Origin: Cephalotus follicularis
Taxonomy: Eukaryota > Streptophyta > Magnoliopsida > Oxalidales > Cephalotaceae
Direction: 5' to 3'
DNA: 64,000 nt
Assembly (NCBI GenBank): GCA_001972305.1
Contig: BDDD01000921.1
Span: 386,788 to 450,787 of the forward strand
Shown: positions 33,788 through 46,640 of the stretch, piece by piece
Layout: every line of letters starts with the position of its first letter
Numbering within the stretch: the stretch's first letter is position 1
Program-made: the position numbers and the translations under genes
Notes under the pieces: model-generated
What the model was told of the DNA's origin: nothing
Seen by the model: only the letters and a program-made list of their open reading frames with translations
Database searches by the model: none

Positions 33788-34374
33788 ATGTCGAAGACAA
33801 AGCATGCATCACAATGAGGCAGAACACCAATTGGGTCACGATACAAGAACAACTATGCGGCCAGAAAAGTTTTATGTGGTACGATTGTTGAATTTAGTTT
33901 TACTTCTAGTGATAGATTTAAATTTGAGCAGTGGTTTCAAGCTTTAGGGTGGAAGGATTATTTCCAGACTAATGCTCCTTACTATGTAGAGATAGTTAAG
34001 GAATTCTATAGTAATTTGACCAATGTTGGAGATAGCAGTAGTGATAAATCAGAATTGAAAACTAGATGATCAGATTCTAGGAAACATTTTGAATATTCTT
34101 GTTGATGGGTCTAGATTTTTTGAAACGAAAAAGTGGCATGAGGACCCCGAACTAGTATTAGAGGACTGCGTTAGGGTATTTTACCCTAATGAGAATATCT
34201 TTGGTGGTATGGCTAAGCCAACCAACCTTCTTAGTGCTAAGCACAGGCTGCTCCACCACATTACAACCACTCATATTCTACCTACATCCGGTGGCCATGA
34301 AAAGATGAGCTTCCAAGATTTATATATTATGTGGCATATTGTCAGTGGAAAACCCCTAAACCTCCCACACTTGA
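33788..34374 (+). pseudogene. Copia A accessory ORF, N-terminal part (PF20167-like)
   Basis: Starts M-S-K-T-K-H at 33788; an in-frame TGA is the tenth codon and a frameshift occurs near 34070. Recognisable blocks are R-K-V-L-C-G-T-I-V-E-F-S-F, the A-P-Y-Y-V-E-I-V-K-E-F-Y-S-N-L motif, and in 34089-34374 H-R-L-L-H-H-I...L-Y-I-M-W-H-I-V-S-G-K. These match, in order, the accessory ORF of Copia B (60371-61552). From memory, the [Y]-x-E-L-x-[KR]-E-F-Y-x-N-L pattern is characteristic of the Pfam 'putative plant transposon protein' family (PF20167); a search is needed to confirm. Function unknown. Copia B splits the ORF at 34375; it resumes at 63082. Confidence 0.7.
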
Positions 34375-35022
34375 TGTTGACATTTATGTCTCAATCCGAG
34401 TTTTGATGCTAACATATTTTCATTTAACGAAGTTTCTTTTTGTGCAAGTAAAGATAAAACGTTGCAAAGACAAAACAAGAAATTGCAGGCATTGGGCTAA
34501 GCATCATCCGTCTTGAAGAGACCATCAACGCTTAAGGAGACTTCGAAGCTTCAGTCCAAAACGTCAACAGTTGAAGAGTTTTAAGCAACGGAGAAATTGA
34601 TTAAAGCATCGACGGTCTAAGGAAAGCATTAGCGCTTTGAGCCAAGGTGTCAGCGCTTAAGCACTCTACATCAGCAGTCAATTACAGAAACTTTTGAGGC
34701 CGATTAATTTGCACAAAGCAGCGACGCTTTGAAGAAACTGTCAACGCTTTGTGTCAAACCGTCGACACCAAATCAAGACCTTCAGTGCTTTGAGCAGAAC
34801 GATTCAAATTCAAATATACAATGGTCACATAAGTGGCGACGCTTTGAGGAACACTGTCGACGCTTTGCGCTTTGGGAACAATTACTGACTACATTTTAAT
34901 GCGCCGTCTTTGAAGCAACAAGTCCCAAGACACAAGCAATGGCTCTATCACTTCAAAATCAACTACAAACTGAAAATTACAATAAAGAACAAGATACAAC
35001 AAGATCAAACAAGCACAAGAAT

Positions 35023-37230
35023 TGTTAGGTGAGATGACCCGACAAGCCATTAGATGGGTTGTCATATTGTATCGATCCTTATGTACATAAAAAATCTTAT
35101 TGCTTATATATATGAAATGTGCTAATTTGTTATGGCAATATCATTTGTGTTTTATCACTTAATTGAAGTAGTTCAATATTTACCTACTTACACCTGTGAT
35201 GCCCTGACATAAGGTTGGATGCGTAGCATGGAGGCTGTGAGATTGGTTACCTTATTCCTTATGTCGAAGTAGTTCCAAGTCATAGGTTCACTTTGTGGGA
35301 ATTAGTGAACCGGATATACTTGCGCGTAAGTTTCCTACTCATGGAATTGGAGGATGGATTCTCTCACTACCATATGTGTTGTACACTAGGGCGAATACGG
35401 GGTGCGCTCTGGAAGCGTGTACACTGAACTGGACCCGCGTAGGAGACACTATTTGGATAGTCCCTATTCTCGTGTCAATAGTGACTCCTACTTGTTGAGG
35501 TTGTGTATAAGTGTTGATCGCTTAGCGAGTTCATAAACTCGTCTGATCCTTAGACCTGAGTGACTGCTCTATATTGTATGGAGATGGTTATGCTTTGATA
35601 TATACCTTACCCAGTCCTTGCGCAGGGCTAGCAATCAGGTGGTCTTTGGGTATGATTGAATCTATACGAATATAAGTGCGTGCGTAACATGGGATTGTCA
35701 CACCTGAGCGAAGGTGATCTGCTCTATCATGATCTAATTATACTTTGGACTTATGAAATCCATGGTCAAGGTTGAGGTAGACTGCAAATTAGATTTTTGG
35801 AGAGTGTACCAAAGGTCCTAGTAGTGATCAGATATTTTAGCCATGGAGGTATTATCTAGGGTTGACACGTATCCTTATCCTAGACCTCAATTGGGGCCAA
35901 GCATGACAAGGGATTATAGTACACGTGAACCGATGACTTAGAAAATATAGGGTTAAAGAGATATGTAATAAATTATGGAAAAAATAATTAGATTAATTTT
36001 TCCATCTGGATAATATTAGATATTATTCCGATAGCATTTAAATTGGTCTAGGACCATTTAGAATGGCTAAATCAAACCCTATGGGCATTTCAGTAATTTA
36101 TGAATACCTCCGTTTTTAACCATTATTTTATAGGGTCCTTGCCCAATAAGGATTAGTTCTTTTATATCTTGGACATATCAAGTCTTGGTGTCAAATATCA
36201 GTTATGTGGATTTTTCATTTTGTGGAAACACATTTGTTTGATCTTACTTAATCAATATTAGAAGGGATTGAATAAGTTGGACTTATACTCTATTTACTTC
36301 ATAAACCAGTCAAAGCGTCGATGCCTTTTGGGAAGCGTCGACGCTTAAGGCTTGCATAGGCGTTCATGACTTTTAGAAAGACATCGGCGTTTAGTTCCAT
36401 GTAATGCATATGCGTCGACGCTATTATTGATAGCGTCGACGCTTAGCACGGGTAGTGCAGCCAGTGCACGAACTCACTTCGTGGGCGTGTTTTCTCTTTC
36501 ATCTCCAGCAGTTCTCTCCCATCATTTCATGTTATGGAAACATGGGGATCATGGCTACAGACTCTCTGGGAGTGAGGACCATGATCCCATGTTTTTGGGA
36601 GAGTGGGAGAGAGGGAATGTGGGCTGGTGAATGCATTATTATGCAGATTTCTGGTTTTGTAAAGTGTGTAGAACAATTGATGGGCAATTGAGTTGGTTCT
36701 CTCTGGAGATTGCATAAGTTCCCTTCATTGATATACACCAAGCAAGAGCTTATCTAGGGTGGATTGACTGACATCCCTTGTCAAAGCCAATGCATCTTTT
36801 GTGAGCATTCCTAGATGGAGAGAGAGTGACTTTTTATATTAGTTTTGTAAAGAACATAAATTGTTCTTGTGTCCTGGTGGTTGGAGAAATTGGGCTTCGA
36901 CGTGGAGAAGAAGCAGAAGTGTTTGGAAGCATTTGAGGAAGTCTTCTCAAGCTTGAAGCGGCAAAGAAGAAGGATCCATCACCGTTGGTATATCTCTTGG
37001 CCCTTCTCTTATTGCCTTGCTTGTTTGTCACCATTGAATGCAATGGTGACATCTTTTCAATTAAAGTGTTGATGTGGTGATCCATGTGGCTTGTGGACAT
37101 GCCATGATGGACTGGTTTTTGTTTTGTTGGGTGTTCTTCCGCTGCCATGATTGTATGTTTAAGTTTTGTTCTACACCCTACATACCTTAGTCCATTTATG
37201 GCATAGAAAATGGTTAATCCATTTCCATCA
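35023..37230. mobile_element. Solo LTR X, unclassified family
   Basis: 2,208 bp, TGTTAGGTGAG...TTCCATCA, perfect TSD AGAAT (35018-35022 and 37231-37235). No primer site, no coding motif. GCGTC words at about 36310-36445, including two AGCGTCGACGCT palindromes. Short ORFs (for example 36869-37072) match nothing I recognise. Orientation unknown. Confidence 0.8.
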
Positions 37231-37356
37231 AGAATATCAAGGGCAAATCCCCAACTTTCAAATCAATATCAAATCACTATCAAGATCTTTTTGTCTAATT
37301 GAGAGCAATCGTTTTCTGTAATTACATAGCTATATCAAACCTTTTGAGAGGTTATC

Positions 37357-40300
37357 TAATAGGACCCGTTCCCGTCCACCAGGGATACGAGATCTGTCGG
37401 GAAGGCACACCTACCAATAACCCTCCAAACCCTAAAACTACCCGAACTGACCAACCTGGATAATGCCAGAGGTCTATTACGCAAATGCCCGGCGAGGAAG
37501 TTAGGGCTGGGAATGCGTAATACCATTGGGGATAAAGAACAAAGGACTTAAAAGAAACTACAGAGGAACCCAAACACCCCTTTCACTTAAGCCCGAGGAG
37601 CCCCACACACACCCTCCATAGGTTCTCACCTAAAACACCAAGGTCTACTATAGACCCGAGGAACCAAACACTACGTTCCTCACCTCGGAAAAACAACTCT
37701 ATAGAGCTTGGGCCTCAACACGAACCAAGCGTCCATGGAACCCAAGTACACGAAAAATGCCCGAGGACACCAAAATGCCTTGGGACATGCCTAAAGTCCA
37801 AGGAGTCATCAATGCCCAGGGACACACGAATGTCCGAGGACTCACCAGTGTCCAAAGACACATGTGGCAACAAAGACCCATGCTACCCTCACATATGAGG
37901 ACTGCCAACTAACCTAGTGGTCTGACTTCTACTTACCTAGGATCCTGAAACATGCTCGGACAATCAACCGAGATGATATGACTCCCTGCCAAGGAAGCTT
38001 GCCGCGCACCAAGGCCTATCCTAAGGTAGATCCAATGCCCGACCACAAACCTCCGCATCAACACTCTGCCTTATCTCATCTCGGGAGCTCAGCACTAAGG
38101 TCTACATAACCTGAAGCTTCAAACATCATCAAGGTAAATCATCCGAGAATAATACATATATCATAAATAATAAAAATGATCATACATCAATATCCATCAG
38201 AGGTTTATACATAAAATGTTTACAAAAACATTTACAAAACAACCCAAAAGAATGTCCCCAATGCATGAAGGGGGAACTAGCCGAGAAGGCCAGGGGAGGT
38301 GCCTGCTCCGTGGTCTACCTCTCAAAAGTCCTTAAATATTGTCCAACGAGGAGGAAACTTCACCTGTTTCCACAATTGTAAAAACAACCTGGGAGGGGGT
38401 TAGTCCAAAGACTAGTGAGAGGGGAAAAGAAGCATTCCTTAAGCCCCCGACAAGCACTGGATGTTGAGCAAAAGGTTATGCCCAACTGGCCAACAAATAA
38501 CCACGGCTCATCATCTGAGGATACTCAACAAGAATCAAATAGACTACTTGGAGTATAAAATAGCAAAAGGCATATATACAACATCAATAATGTTGCAAAT
38601 GAGAACAAGAGAGACAAAATGAAGCAAGGTGTCCAAACAAAATTTCTTGGGGACCCAACAAAGGATCTTAGACTCCAGGGATCAATTGATCAGAGGAATA
38701 CTGGTACCTGTCATGTCACCCAAGCCACCTCGGCCAACTCACCTCGACTATATCCAATACATCTGCTGGTGCCGGATTGCACGTTGGTAATCTCACAAAG
38801 TCCACCAAACAGAACTGGAGATAACAATCATAGGCTTACAGGATGTGCACCACCTGTCATATACCGATACAGAGAGCCACACGTCTTGGTCTTCCATTAG
38901 AGGTGTCGATGGATCAGTCTCTAACCCAGCCCCTGAGAGACATAGCAGATCATGAACATCGACTGAGGGGACAATTTATCACCGTTCAGGCACCACCCTT
39001 GTCGGAAATCGCGTATAAGAACATCGACTAAGAGGTCAGCGAATCACCGCACGAGCCATCCATCGTCGAAAATCTAATAGTAGAGCATCCTACAAGGCCT
39101 GTTGGGAAGAGGAACGGATCCTTAGTTGCGCTCACACTCACATTCCATTATAGACAATAGAAGGGAGCACATCTAGGTAGAGGAACATGGGGGCAGTCAC
39201 ACTGACAGCGCACCATAGACAATGCCACTGCAGTAATGAGAAGGGAATCCATTTTTTCTCGCCCTCACCATGTCGTGCTTGGTCATTACCATTTCCCAGT
39301 ACCCAGTATCAAGAATCCAACAACACCTGGTATCACAAGAGTTATGACATATATATAAACAGGATAAATCAAGGGAAAACACATCCCACAACATTGAGCA
39401 CACCAGGTCAGAAATCAATAACCACTGAAAACATGTCAAAACAAGAGAAAGGAATAACTATAACATCCCTGACCCGAGCCCGCTAATTTCTCAAAGTGAA
39501 CTGCAAGGATTGGTTGCGTTACGTGGGGTGAACCGTTACATCCTTCAGCAATCTTGGCTAAAGCTAGTTTACATCATAAATCTCATACATTTCAACATAA
39601 TACATAGCCTTGAATACTATCTTTAAACATTCTCATCTTATCTAAAGATGTCATAAACCATAGCATTCTTATACATTTACATAGGATCATCATATAATAC
39701 AGCGGAAAAACATTGTCTTATAAAATGTCAAAGCATATTATGCAAACACTATTGCATAGTACATTTCCTTCACAAAACATCTTCTTAAGAGCTCCCTCTA
39801 ATGCTCGCATTCTCCATTTAATTCCTTCCTGAAAACATTTTTATTTGAAAAAAAACATCGAAAGGAATGAGCTCAAAATAGCTCAATAATGTTTTCATTG
39901 TAAACACATTTCATCATATCACTTTTATAGTCAAAACTCATAGCTAGAACATTTCATAAAACATATCTCTTTTCTAGCTAAAATTCGTAACTAGAACATT
40001 TCATAAAACATAGAAGTTATAAAATCTTCATGAACCCTTTCACACCTCTTCACCGGGGCATTGTGCACTCCATGATTACTATCCTTACATCACATGCATG
40101 TCCGTGAGGATCTCACTCCATTAACATTAATCCAACTCAGATTCGTTCCCCTTGGATCGCAATCCAAGGGTGGTTGATTCATCATTTAATAGAAAATTTC
40201 CTTAATACTTTGAGTGATCAGCTCAAAGCATTCATAAACATCATTGTATAACATTTCTTTCACAATTCATAAACATTTCTCTTCATTTGAGTAATTAACT

Positions 40301-42299
40301 CAAATGCTTTCATAAAACAACTTTGCATAGCATTTCTAAAACTGATAATTCATATAGAAATAATCATTTTCACAAGAAACTTAAAGCATAAACATTAAAG
40401 TAGTCATCTTCACGAATTCAAAAAGCTTAAGTTCATGAAAATTGGTTGGGAATTGAATCCGTTATGAATTTTTAAAGTGGTTGGTTCCCTGTTTTAGCAG
40501 TACAGGAGCAGTAAAGTGAAACATGACTTTTCATCAAGAATTCTATAGAATTTCAAGTTGTGAAAAACAGAAAACTTAAAGTAGACATCTGAAAGTTTCT
40601 AAAACATTAAACCATTTTAAAATTCATCAAGAATAGAGTAGGATATGAATAAAACAATCTGCTACAAAATTTAAATCAAAACAGGGGAAACTTTCATAAA
40701 AATGGGTTTTAGATTTCCTTCCTTTGCTTTAGAATTCCTTTCTCTCTTTTCTTTGCCGAATTCTCCACTCATTCACAGTAGTAACTCTTCCTTTCCTCAG
40801 CCAAAATGACTGAATTCAGCCCTCATTGCCTATAAATAGGCTGGTTGTTGGGGAGCAAGTCTTCTCCCTCTCTCTCATGACTCAACACTCTTAGTTGCCC
40901 ATGTGCTTAATTTAATCCAATGAAATTGTGACACTTGGCTTCTAAACATAAAATATCTGGCTTCCTTAAACCCCGGCATGACACTTGTCCTTAAATTATT
41001 GAAATTAACTCACAAAAGGACAAAAAGTCAGACTTTGGCTACTAGTCTGCAACTCAAAGTGTCGACGCTTCACTTCCAAGCGTCGCCGCTTACGGGCTTG
41101 TTCTGAGTTCTTCAAATTCCTCCTCGACTAAAGAGCTGACGCTTCATTTAAAGCGTCGCCGCTTTAGGGTCTCTTCCAAGGCAATTGAAACACTTGACTT
41201 CAAAGAGTCGAAGCTTACATTTGGAGTGTCATCGGTTGCACCAAGCGTTGCCGTTTTCATCCAAGCATCGTCGGCTAGAGGAATTTGTCCAAATTGAACA
41301 CTCATTGGTTTTAACCAGCGTCAAGAGGGCTCTAGGAGTCGATGGTTTCCTTCAAAGCGTCAAGAGCGAAACCCCCAAACCCACTGAGCGTTAGGGTCAT
41401 ATCACGGGTCCCTGAAATATTTGCCAAACTCAACAATGGCAACCATATTTTCATATAACTTTAACAAAATTTCCCGGTCATTACAATAACTCCCAGAATA
41501 AGACACCATGAAAGAAAATATATTTAGAGGACACAAAATAAGCTTAAAACTCTCGATTGTTCAAGTAAAAGACAAGAATGTCCCACTCACCACTTAACCA
41601 CACACCTCCGCACAGCTCCTATAGCTCTGGATCAACGCTCTGGTCCTCGGTTACAAGAATAACAACAACAACAAACAAACACAGACTTAGCACAATCTGT
41701 ATGAAAATAGAGCAAGACGTGCATGAAGCCTACATGCATGATCGTCTCCTTGGATAGTCATCCTAACCATCCATATTGCTCAACATACCACCACAGATCA
41801 CCCAACGGTCACCACCGCTATCTCTGTCTCCACCGCGAATGGGAGGTTTAGCATGCACATTGCCAAACTAAAAGAGGAAAGAATACGAAGGAAGAAAAGC
41901 TTACCTCGACGAACTCAAGGTCCAAGATCTTCAAGAAAAACTCGCCTTCGCCAAAGGAAACTTCAGAAGGAAGAGAAGAAGCATACAGAACTCACACACT
42001 TCTCTCAACTAACACTTATGGCAAAAACAACTGATACAATGGCTCCTTGACTGCTTAAACTGCCTTGACGTGAAGTGGTTGTGTGCTTGACAAGATGGGA
42101 CACTGAAATCCCTTACACAACCTGCCAAACCCACATGCATACTTCCTCAACACCAATGCGCCAAAAATGGAAGAGACCAAAGAAATCCAAAACCCAACCA
42201 GCCCAAACACATAAGGCCCACCTTTACAAAAGAAAAGAAAATTTTTCCAAGGCCCAAAACCAAAGAGTCCAATACCCAAAATGGACTTGGGTCATCACA
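37357..42299 (-). mobile_element. Gypsy solo LTR (Tekay-like), interrupted by SL1-2
   Basis: TSD TTATC (37352-37356 and 42300-42304). On the minus strand it starts TGTGATGACCC and ends GGGTCCTATTA (terminal CA changed to TA). Own length about 2.9 kb, like the Gypsy D LTR, with which it shares 'cattatagacaatag'-type segments (about 39147; compare 'cattgtctatgatgaa' near 2017) and many CCGAGGA words. No internal domain. ORFs inside are shadows. Confidence 0.75.
39459..41485 (-). mobile_element. Solo LTR SL1-2
   Basis: 2,027 bp, minus orientation: TGTAATGACC at 41485, end GTTATA at 39459 (CA changed to TA). Perfect TSD ATAAC (39454-39458 and 41486-41490). GCGTC words at 41060-41395. A 'cctataaatagg' TATA-like palindrome near 40830. 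Hairpin at 40149-40170. Confidence 0.88.
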
Positions 42300-42705
42300 T
42301 TATCCAAAAACACAAACCATCTTTGTAATCCAAATTTGTAAAATGGAGTGAACCCTTAGTGAGATTGGGGAGTGAACCTATAAGTGATTGAGTTCAATCA
42401 CTCAAATTGTAAGGTGTTTCGATTTGCACCCGGAATCCTAAATCGAAGTGTACTAGAAGGAATCTACTGGAATCTCAAGGAGGTCCTTGGGAAAAGTGGA
42501 TGTAGGCACGAGATTTGTCGAACCACTATAAAATCTTGTTTGCATCTCTCTAACCCTCTCTCTTCAATTACATTGTTTATTTGCCTTACTTCTTTTTTTA
42601 ATTTGTTATCAGAGTTTTAATTTGATTTTTCTGAAAAAGTTCATTAGACTAGTCAATACTACAATTCACTCCCCCCCCCCCCCCCCTCCTTATAGTATAT
42701 TCAAT

Positions 42706-42717
42706 TGTTATCAGAGC
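42706..42717 (+). other. Copia B primer binding site
   Basis: TGTTATCAGAGC, one mismatch from the tRNA-Met-type TGGTATCAGAGC, 2 bases after the LTR end. Confidence 0.85.
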
Positions 42718-42761
42718 AGTAGGCTTATAATTCTTAATTGTTAGAGCCTTAAAGATCTAGA

Positions 42762-43322
42762 ATGACAATGAACATGAACACTGAAGAAAGTCAAAATATC
42801 TCTAAGCCTCCAATTTTCAATGGAAATAAGTATAGCCATTGAAGGCAAAAATGACCATCTTTATTCAATCCCTAGATTAAAACTTGTGGGACCTCATTAT
42901 TCACCGTCCAAACCTACCCTCTATTAGAGATAAAAATGGAGAAAGTATTCCTAAACCTAGAAATACTTATGATGACGAAGATAGGAGGAGAGTACAAATG
43001 AATGCTAAAGCTAAACATATCATAATTTGTGCTATAAATTCTAGCGAATTTCATAGAGTTTCATCTTACGTTTCTACTAAGGAAATGTGAGATAGACTTG
43101 AAGTTACCTACGAAGGTACAAACCAAGTCAAAAAACCTAAAATAAGCATACTTGTTCACTATTTTGAAATGTTCACAATGAATGAGCATGAGGATATTAA
43201 ATCTATGTTTACTAGATTTACCAATATTATTAATGCATTGCAATCTTTAGGTAAAAATTATTCTAACGGTGAAATGGTGAGAAAGATCCTTAGGTGCTTG
43301 CCAAGATCGTGGATGCCCAAGG
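42762..43322 (+). pseudogene. Copia B gag, N-terminal part
   Basis: ATG at 42762 (a second in-frame ATG follows). The frame begins M-T-M-N-M-N and reaches P-P-I-F-N-G-N-K-Y-S-H before a TGA where Trp is expected; a frameshift follows. The segment from 42884 has I-P-K-P-R-N, N-A-K-A-K-H-I-I-I-C-A-I and a TGA in place of Trp in the M-W-D-R-L motif (43088-43090). It ends at I-L-R-C-L-P-R-S-W where Gypsy C is inserted; the frame continues directly at 53497. Confidence 0.85.
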
Positions 43323-43820
43323 TGTAATACCCTATACCTGTTTTTAGAGGATTATAATTTAAGGCCTTGTTTGGTTCATGGAGAGGAATTAAGTGGGATT
43401 GGTAGCATGTTTTTAAACATGTGGACAAGATTTGTTTAAGGTTATTATATTTTTATTTTGGTTAGCTTATTAGGGAAGCTTTGTGTTCCCAAGGAAAGTT
43501 GGTTATATTGGTTGTTGAGTGTGAGAATACTTATTTGTTCGGTGTTGGCAGAAGAGGCTGGTTGGAGAGTTCTAGCTTTCTTCTTCCTTCTCTCTCTAGA
43601 GTGTCTTGGATTTCTTGTTTCCCTGGTTTGATGAGGCGAGTTGATCCTTCCTCTAGTTTTATAATAGGATGGTATGGTCGGGTTGAAGAAGAGGAAGTGT
43701 GAGGATGTTTTCTTGATTGTTTTGCTGAGGTCATTCTGGGTGTTGAGAATCGAGGATGATAGCCTGGTTTGGCTGGTTATGTTATGTTTTATGTATGGGT
43801 TTATGTTTCTTTTTGGTTTG

Positions 43821-45254
43821 TGTTCACTTAAAAAGAATGTTTTAAAATTTATATCCGCAAGTGCACGGATCATGCAGTAATGGGTCGAACACAGGGAAAT
43901 GTTAAACTAGTTGTAATTTATCAAACCTAGACGAAGTATGTGAAATCAAGGTTTAATTATGAAAACTACTCCTAATTATGCAAAATAAAATAAATAATCA
44001 AAACAGGAAATTAAGACTTCGAGAGTTAAAAACATTGAATTCGAAATACCAAGAAATAAAGCATGCAATTTTACGAGGAATCAAAACAATGAATAGAAGT
44101 GAAAAACAATATATAATTGAAAAGCGGTTTTAGGGTATAGAAACTCACCAGAGATTGTATTGAACAATTCCATTTAATTGAACGATCATACCTTGATAAC
44201 CAGCGGCAGCTAGGTTGATACGGAGTGCGACGGTGATGACAAGACGTATGAGTAGCCATACTAGGTCTATACGAAGTACGACATCGACGGCAAGACGTAT
44301 GAGTATTCATGCTAGGTCTATACGAAGTGTGTTCATTGTGACAAACTGTATGTGTAGACTCCGTTGATTGAATTAAGCATCACTTATTCACCAACTTTCA
44401 GCTTCACCGAGAAGTTGTTTGTGGATTTTAATCAGACAGACAAAGTGTGTGTGAAGGCAGAAATATTGAAGAGCAAATCAAATATTCAAGGATTTTTATT
44501 GATGGAATTGAAACAATAACAATCTAGGCTTGTTCTTCCCCAAAACCTTGAAGAGTTTAGCTGCTAAACATTGTAAAACAAACTAAAATTGATAAAGAAG
44601 AAAATAGGGTTTCTACCAGCCTCTGTACACTTAATTTGGCTGGCCTTGCATTGTTTTTATACTACAAAACTGATCGAAAACAGAAATAAATCAATCATAG
44701 TTACAAAAATCTGGCAAAAAAATCTAACTTTCTATTTCTGCTGTAGAAGAAGACGTCGACGCCTTTGGTTGAAGGTCGACTTGTTTTGTAAAAAATTGCG
44801 TTTTGATGAGATGCACATAATGAACATCGATCCTTTTGATGAAAGACGTCGATGTGTTTTGATCCAAAATTCACAGGTCGAATTTGCACAAAGACATTGA
44901 TGCGTTTAGTGAAAGACATCGATGTCTTTCTCATAGCTTTTGAAGGTAGGTTGCAATCCCAGAAAGGACATCGATCCGCACCAAAAGACGTCAATGTGTT
45001 TACTATAAACCCAGAAAAGACATCGATCCTTATGAAAGACATCGATGCTTTTCACTATGTTTCTGCAGAATTTGTCAATTCTTCAATCATTACTCTTTCA
45101 AGCTCTAATTTGCACAACTTTGGGTAGTATTCATGCACTTTGGCCCTTTTGCTCTTGTACCTGAAAATCAATATAACACAACCAAATTAGTCTATTCCAA
45201 GCATAAAAATATCACTAACAAATCATTAAAAACATCACATTTTTATGCTAAACA
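43821..45254 (-). mobile_element. Athila-type solo LTR
   Basis: 1,434 bp, perfect TSD GTTTG (43816-43820 and 45255-45259). On the minus strand it starts TGTTTAGCATAAAAATGTG, almost the start of the Athila LTR at 21346, and shares the 'tagtctattccaagcataaaa' segment. The far end carries the 'gcaagtgcacgg' and 'gtcgaacacaggga' words common in Athila LTRs. It is a different subfamily from the 4345-21346 element. GTCGACG/ATCGATG words at 44750-45055. Confidence 0.85.
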
Positions 45255-46429
45255 GTTTGATTCGTGTTAGTCTTGCAGACGACGATCCTGTTGCTGGGAC
45301 AGATCACCTCGGGGTTGGTCGACGATAGCTTGTGGGGTTTTGTGTGAGTGGGACATTCTCCTCTTCCTTTTCCTTGATATTTACATATGCCTGTTGTTGT
45401 TCTCTACTGGGTGTTCTTCTCGGGCATTTGGATCCCTGTTATTCTTGTGCGCTTTGTTTCTTGATCTTGGATGAGCTTGAGAGCTTGGATGACCTTGTTG
45501 GATTATTTGTCTGTTGCTCTGGAATGTGTTATCATTCTTTTCAGATGATCCTATTCTTACTCTTTGGTGCTCCTATGATGTATGGGGTGTACTGGACAGA
45601 TGTGTGTGTTTCGCCTGGTATGGTGGCAGACCATGGATACTATGGTGGATATATGATGTTCTTAGCGAGTTGTGGCTCGGATGGATTCTAGCGGATGAGG
45701 TCCGGATAGACATAGCAGGCAAGGCCTGGATAAATGTGTGTGGTGTCATGATGTATGACGGCAGACCATGGTACATTGGGATGTGTGTTTATTTTCCTCT
45801 TCCTTATTTGTGATCCTCGACACAGTTGTTATTACATGTTTGTAATGTAACCTTTTTATTGGATTCATATACTTGTTGATATCCGAACTCTCTTTGGCCG
45901 GCTCGGAGGAGTTGGATGTTGTCATGTTGTTGAGTTTTGCTTTCTTTTATTTTCCTTTGATATATGCTTGTTTCTCCCAGCTGGGTATGACCTGATATAT
46001 ATTTTCCCTTAGCGCGTCCAGTGTTTGTTAATACCGTGGAGAATGCTTGTTCTTGCACACTAGTCATTTGGACTAATCCCCTCCCAGTTTGTTTTGCAGA
46101 GGAAGCTGCTGTGGTTGCCAAAGCAGTCTTTTGGGTTAACAAGGTAGTCCGAGGATAGAAGTGGCTTGGTTGGCTTCTCGGACTCGTTTGCATGCATTCA
46201 TGGGGCATAAGGGTTTTGTTTTCCTCTGATTGTTGGCTCCTCGGCTTGAGGAGGAATGATATTCTTTTATATTGGTCCTCGAATTTTGAGCAGAGGACGA
46301 TCCTTTGTGAACAAGAATGTATTATTTTGAGATGATAATGTGATGTATTCTTTTGTGATGATTTATTGTGTTTGATGATGAGATTTCGTATTTTATATTA
46401 AATGTTTATGTTATGATCCTCAGTATGTT

Positions 46430-46640
46430 TTCCCAAGGACTAGTTTGTCTGAGGAGGGCAGTTAAGTTGGGTTTTGCCCGAGGACAAGTTAGCTCGAGGA
46501 GGGTGGGTAAATTGGATTTTGCCCGAGGAGAACATTTTGTCCGAGGAGACTTTCGAGGAGAACATGTTGTCCGGGGATGGCTTTGTCCAAGGAGGACGTG
46601 CCGGAGGATGGCTTTGTCCGAGGAGGGCATGTCTGAGGAT
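46430..46640. repeat. Degenerate CCGAGGA-type array in Gypsy C 5' LTR
   Basis: About a dozen CCGAGGA/CGAGGAG words at irregular short spacing. The 3' LTR equivalent (about 52945-53155) is clearer and contains a duplicated unit of about 45 bp beginning 'gaggacaagttagtcc'. Confidence 0.7.

Larger units (their letters stand above)
34375..42703 (+). repeat. Copia B 5' LTR (in three pieces)
   Basis: Own sequence is 34375-35022, 37236-37356 and 42305-42703, about 1.17 kb, matching 61976-63076. GCGTC cluster at 34505-34870. A 9-bp-stem hairpin AGTGATTGA-GT-TCAATCACT at 42383-42402 (also 62824-62843). A 16-C run (42671-42686) is near the end; the 3' LTR lacks this run and about 75 bases around it. 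Confidence 0.85.

Noticed and set aside
33788-34374. Accessory ORF as a viral envelope gene
   Set aside because: No signal peptide, transmembrane segment or fusion-peptide-like stretch seen; the position alone is env-like.
34500-34900. GCGTC clusters as a CRISPR-like array or satellite
   Set aside because: Words are short, degenerate and irregularly spaced, with no constant repeat-spacer length, in a plant LTR.
36427-37148. Possible small host gene in solo LTR X
   Set aside because: Short overlapping frames on both strands, no motif, and the whole segment lies between LTR-like ends with a perfect TSD.
43481-43702. 73-codon ORF repeated at 51336-51557
   Set aside because: Present twice only because both are in the two LTRs of Gypsy C; no recognisable protein.
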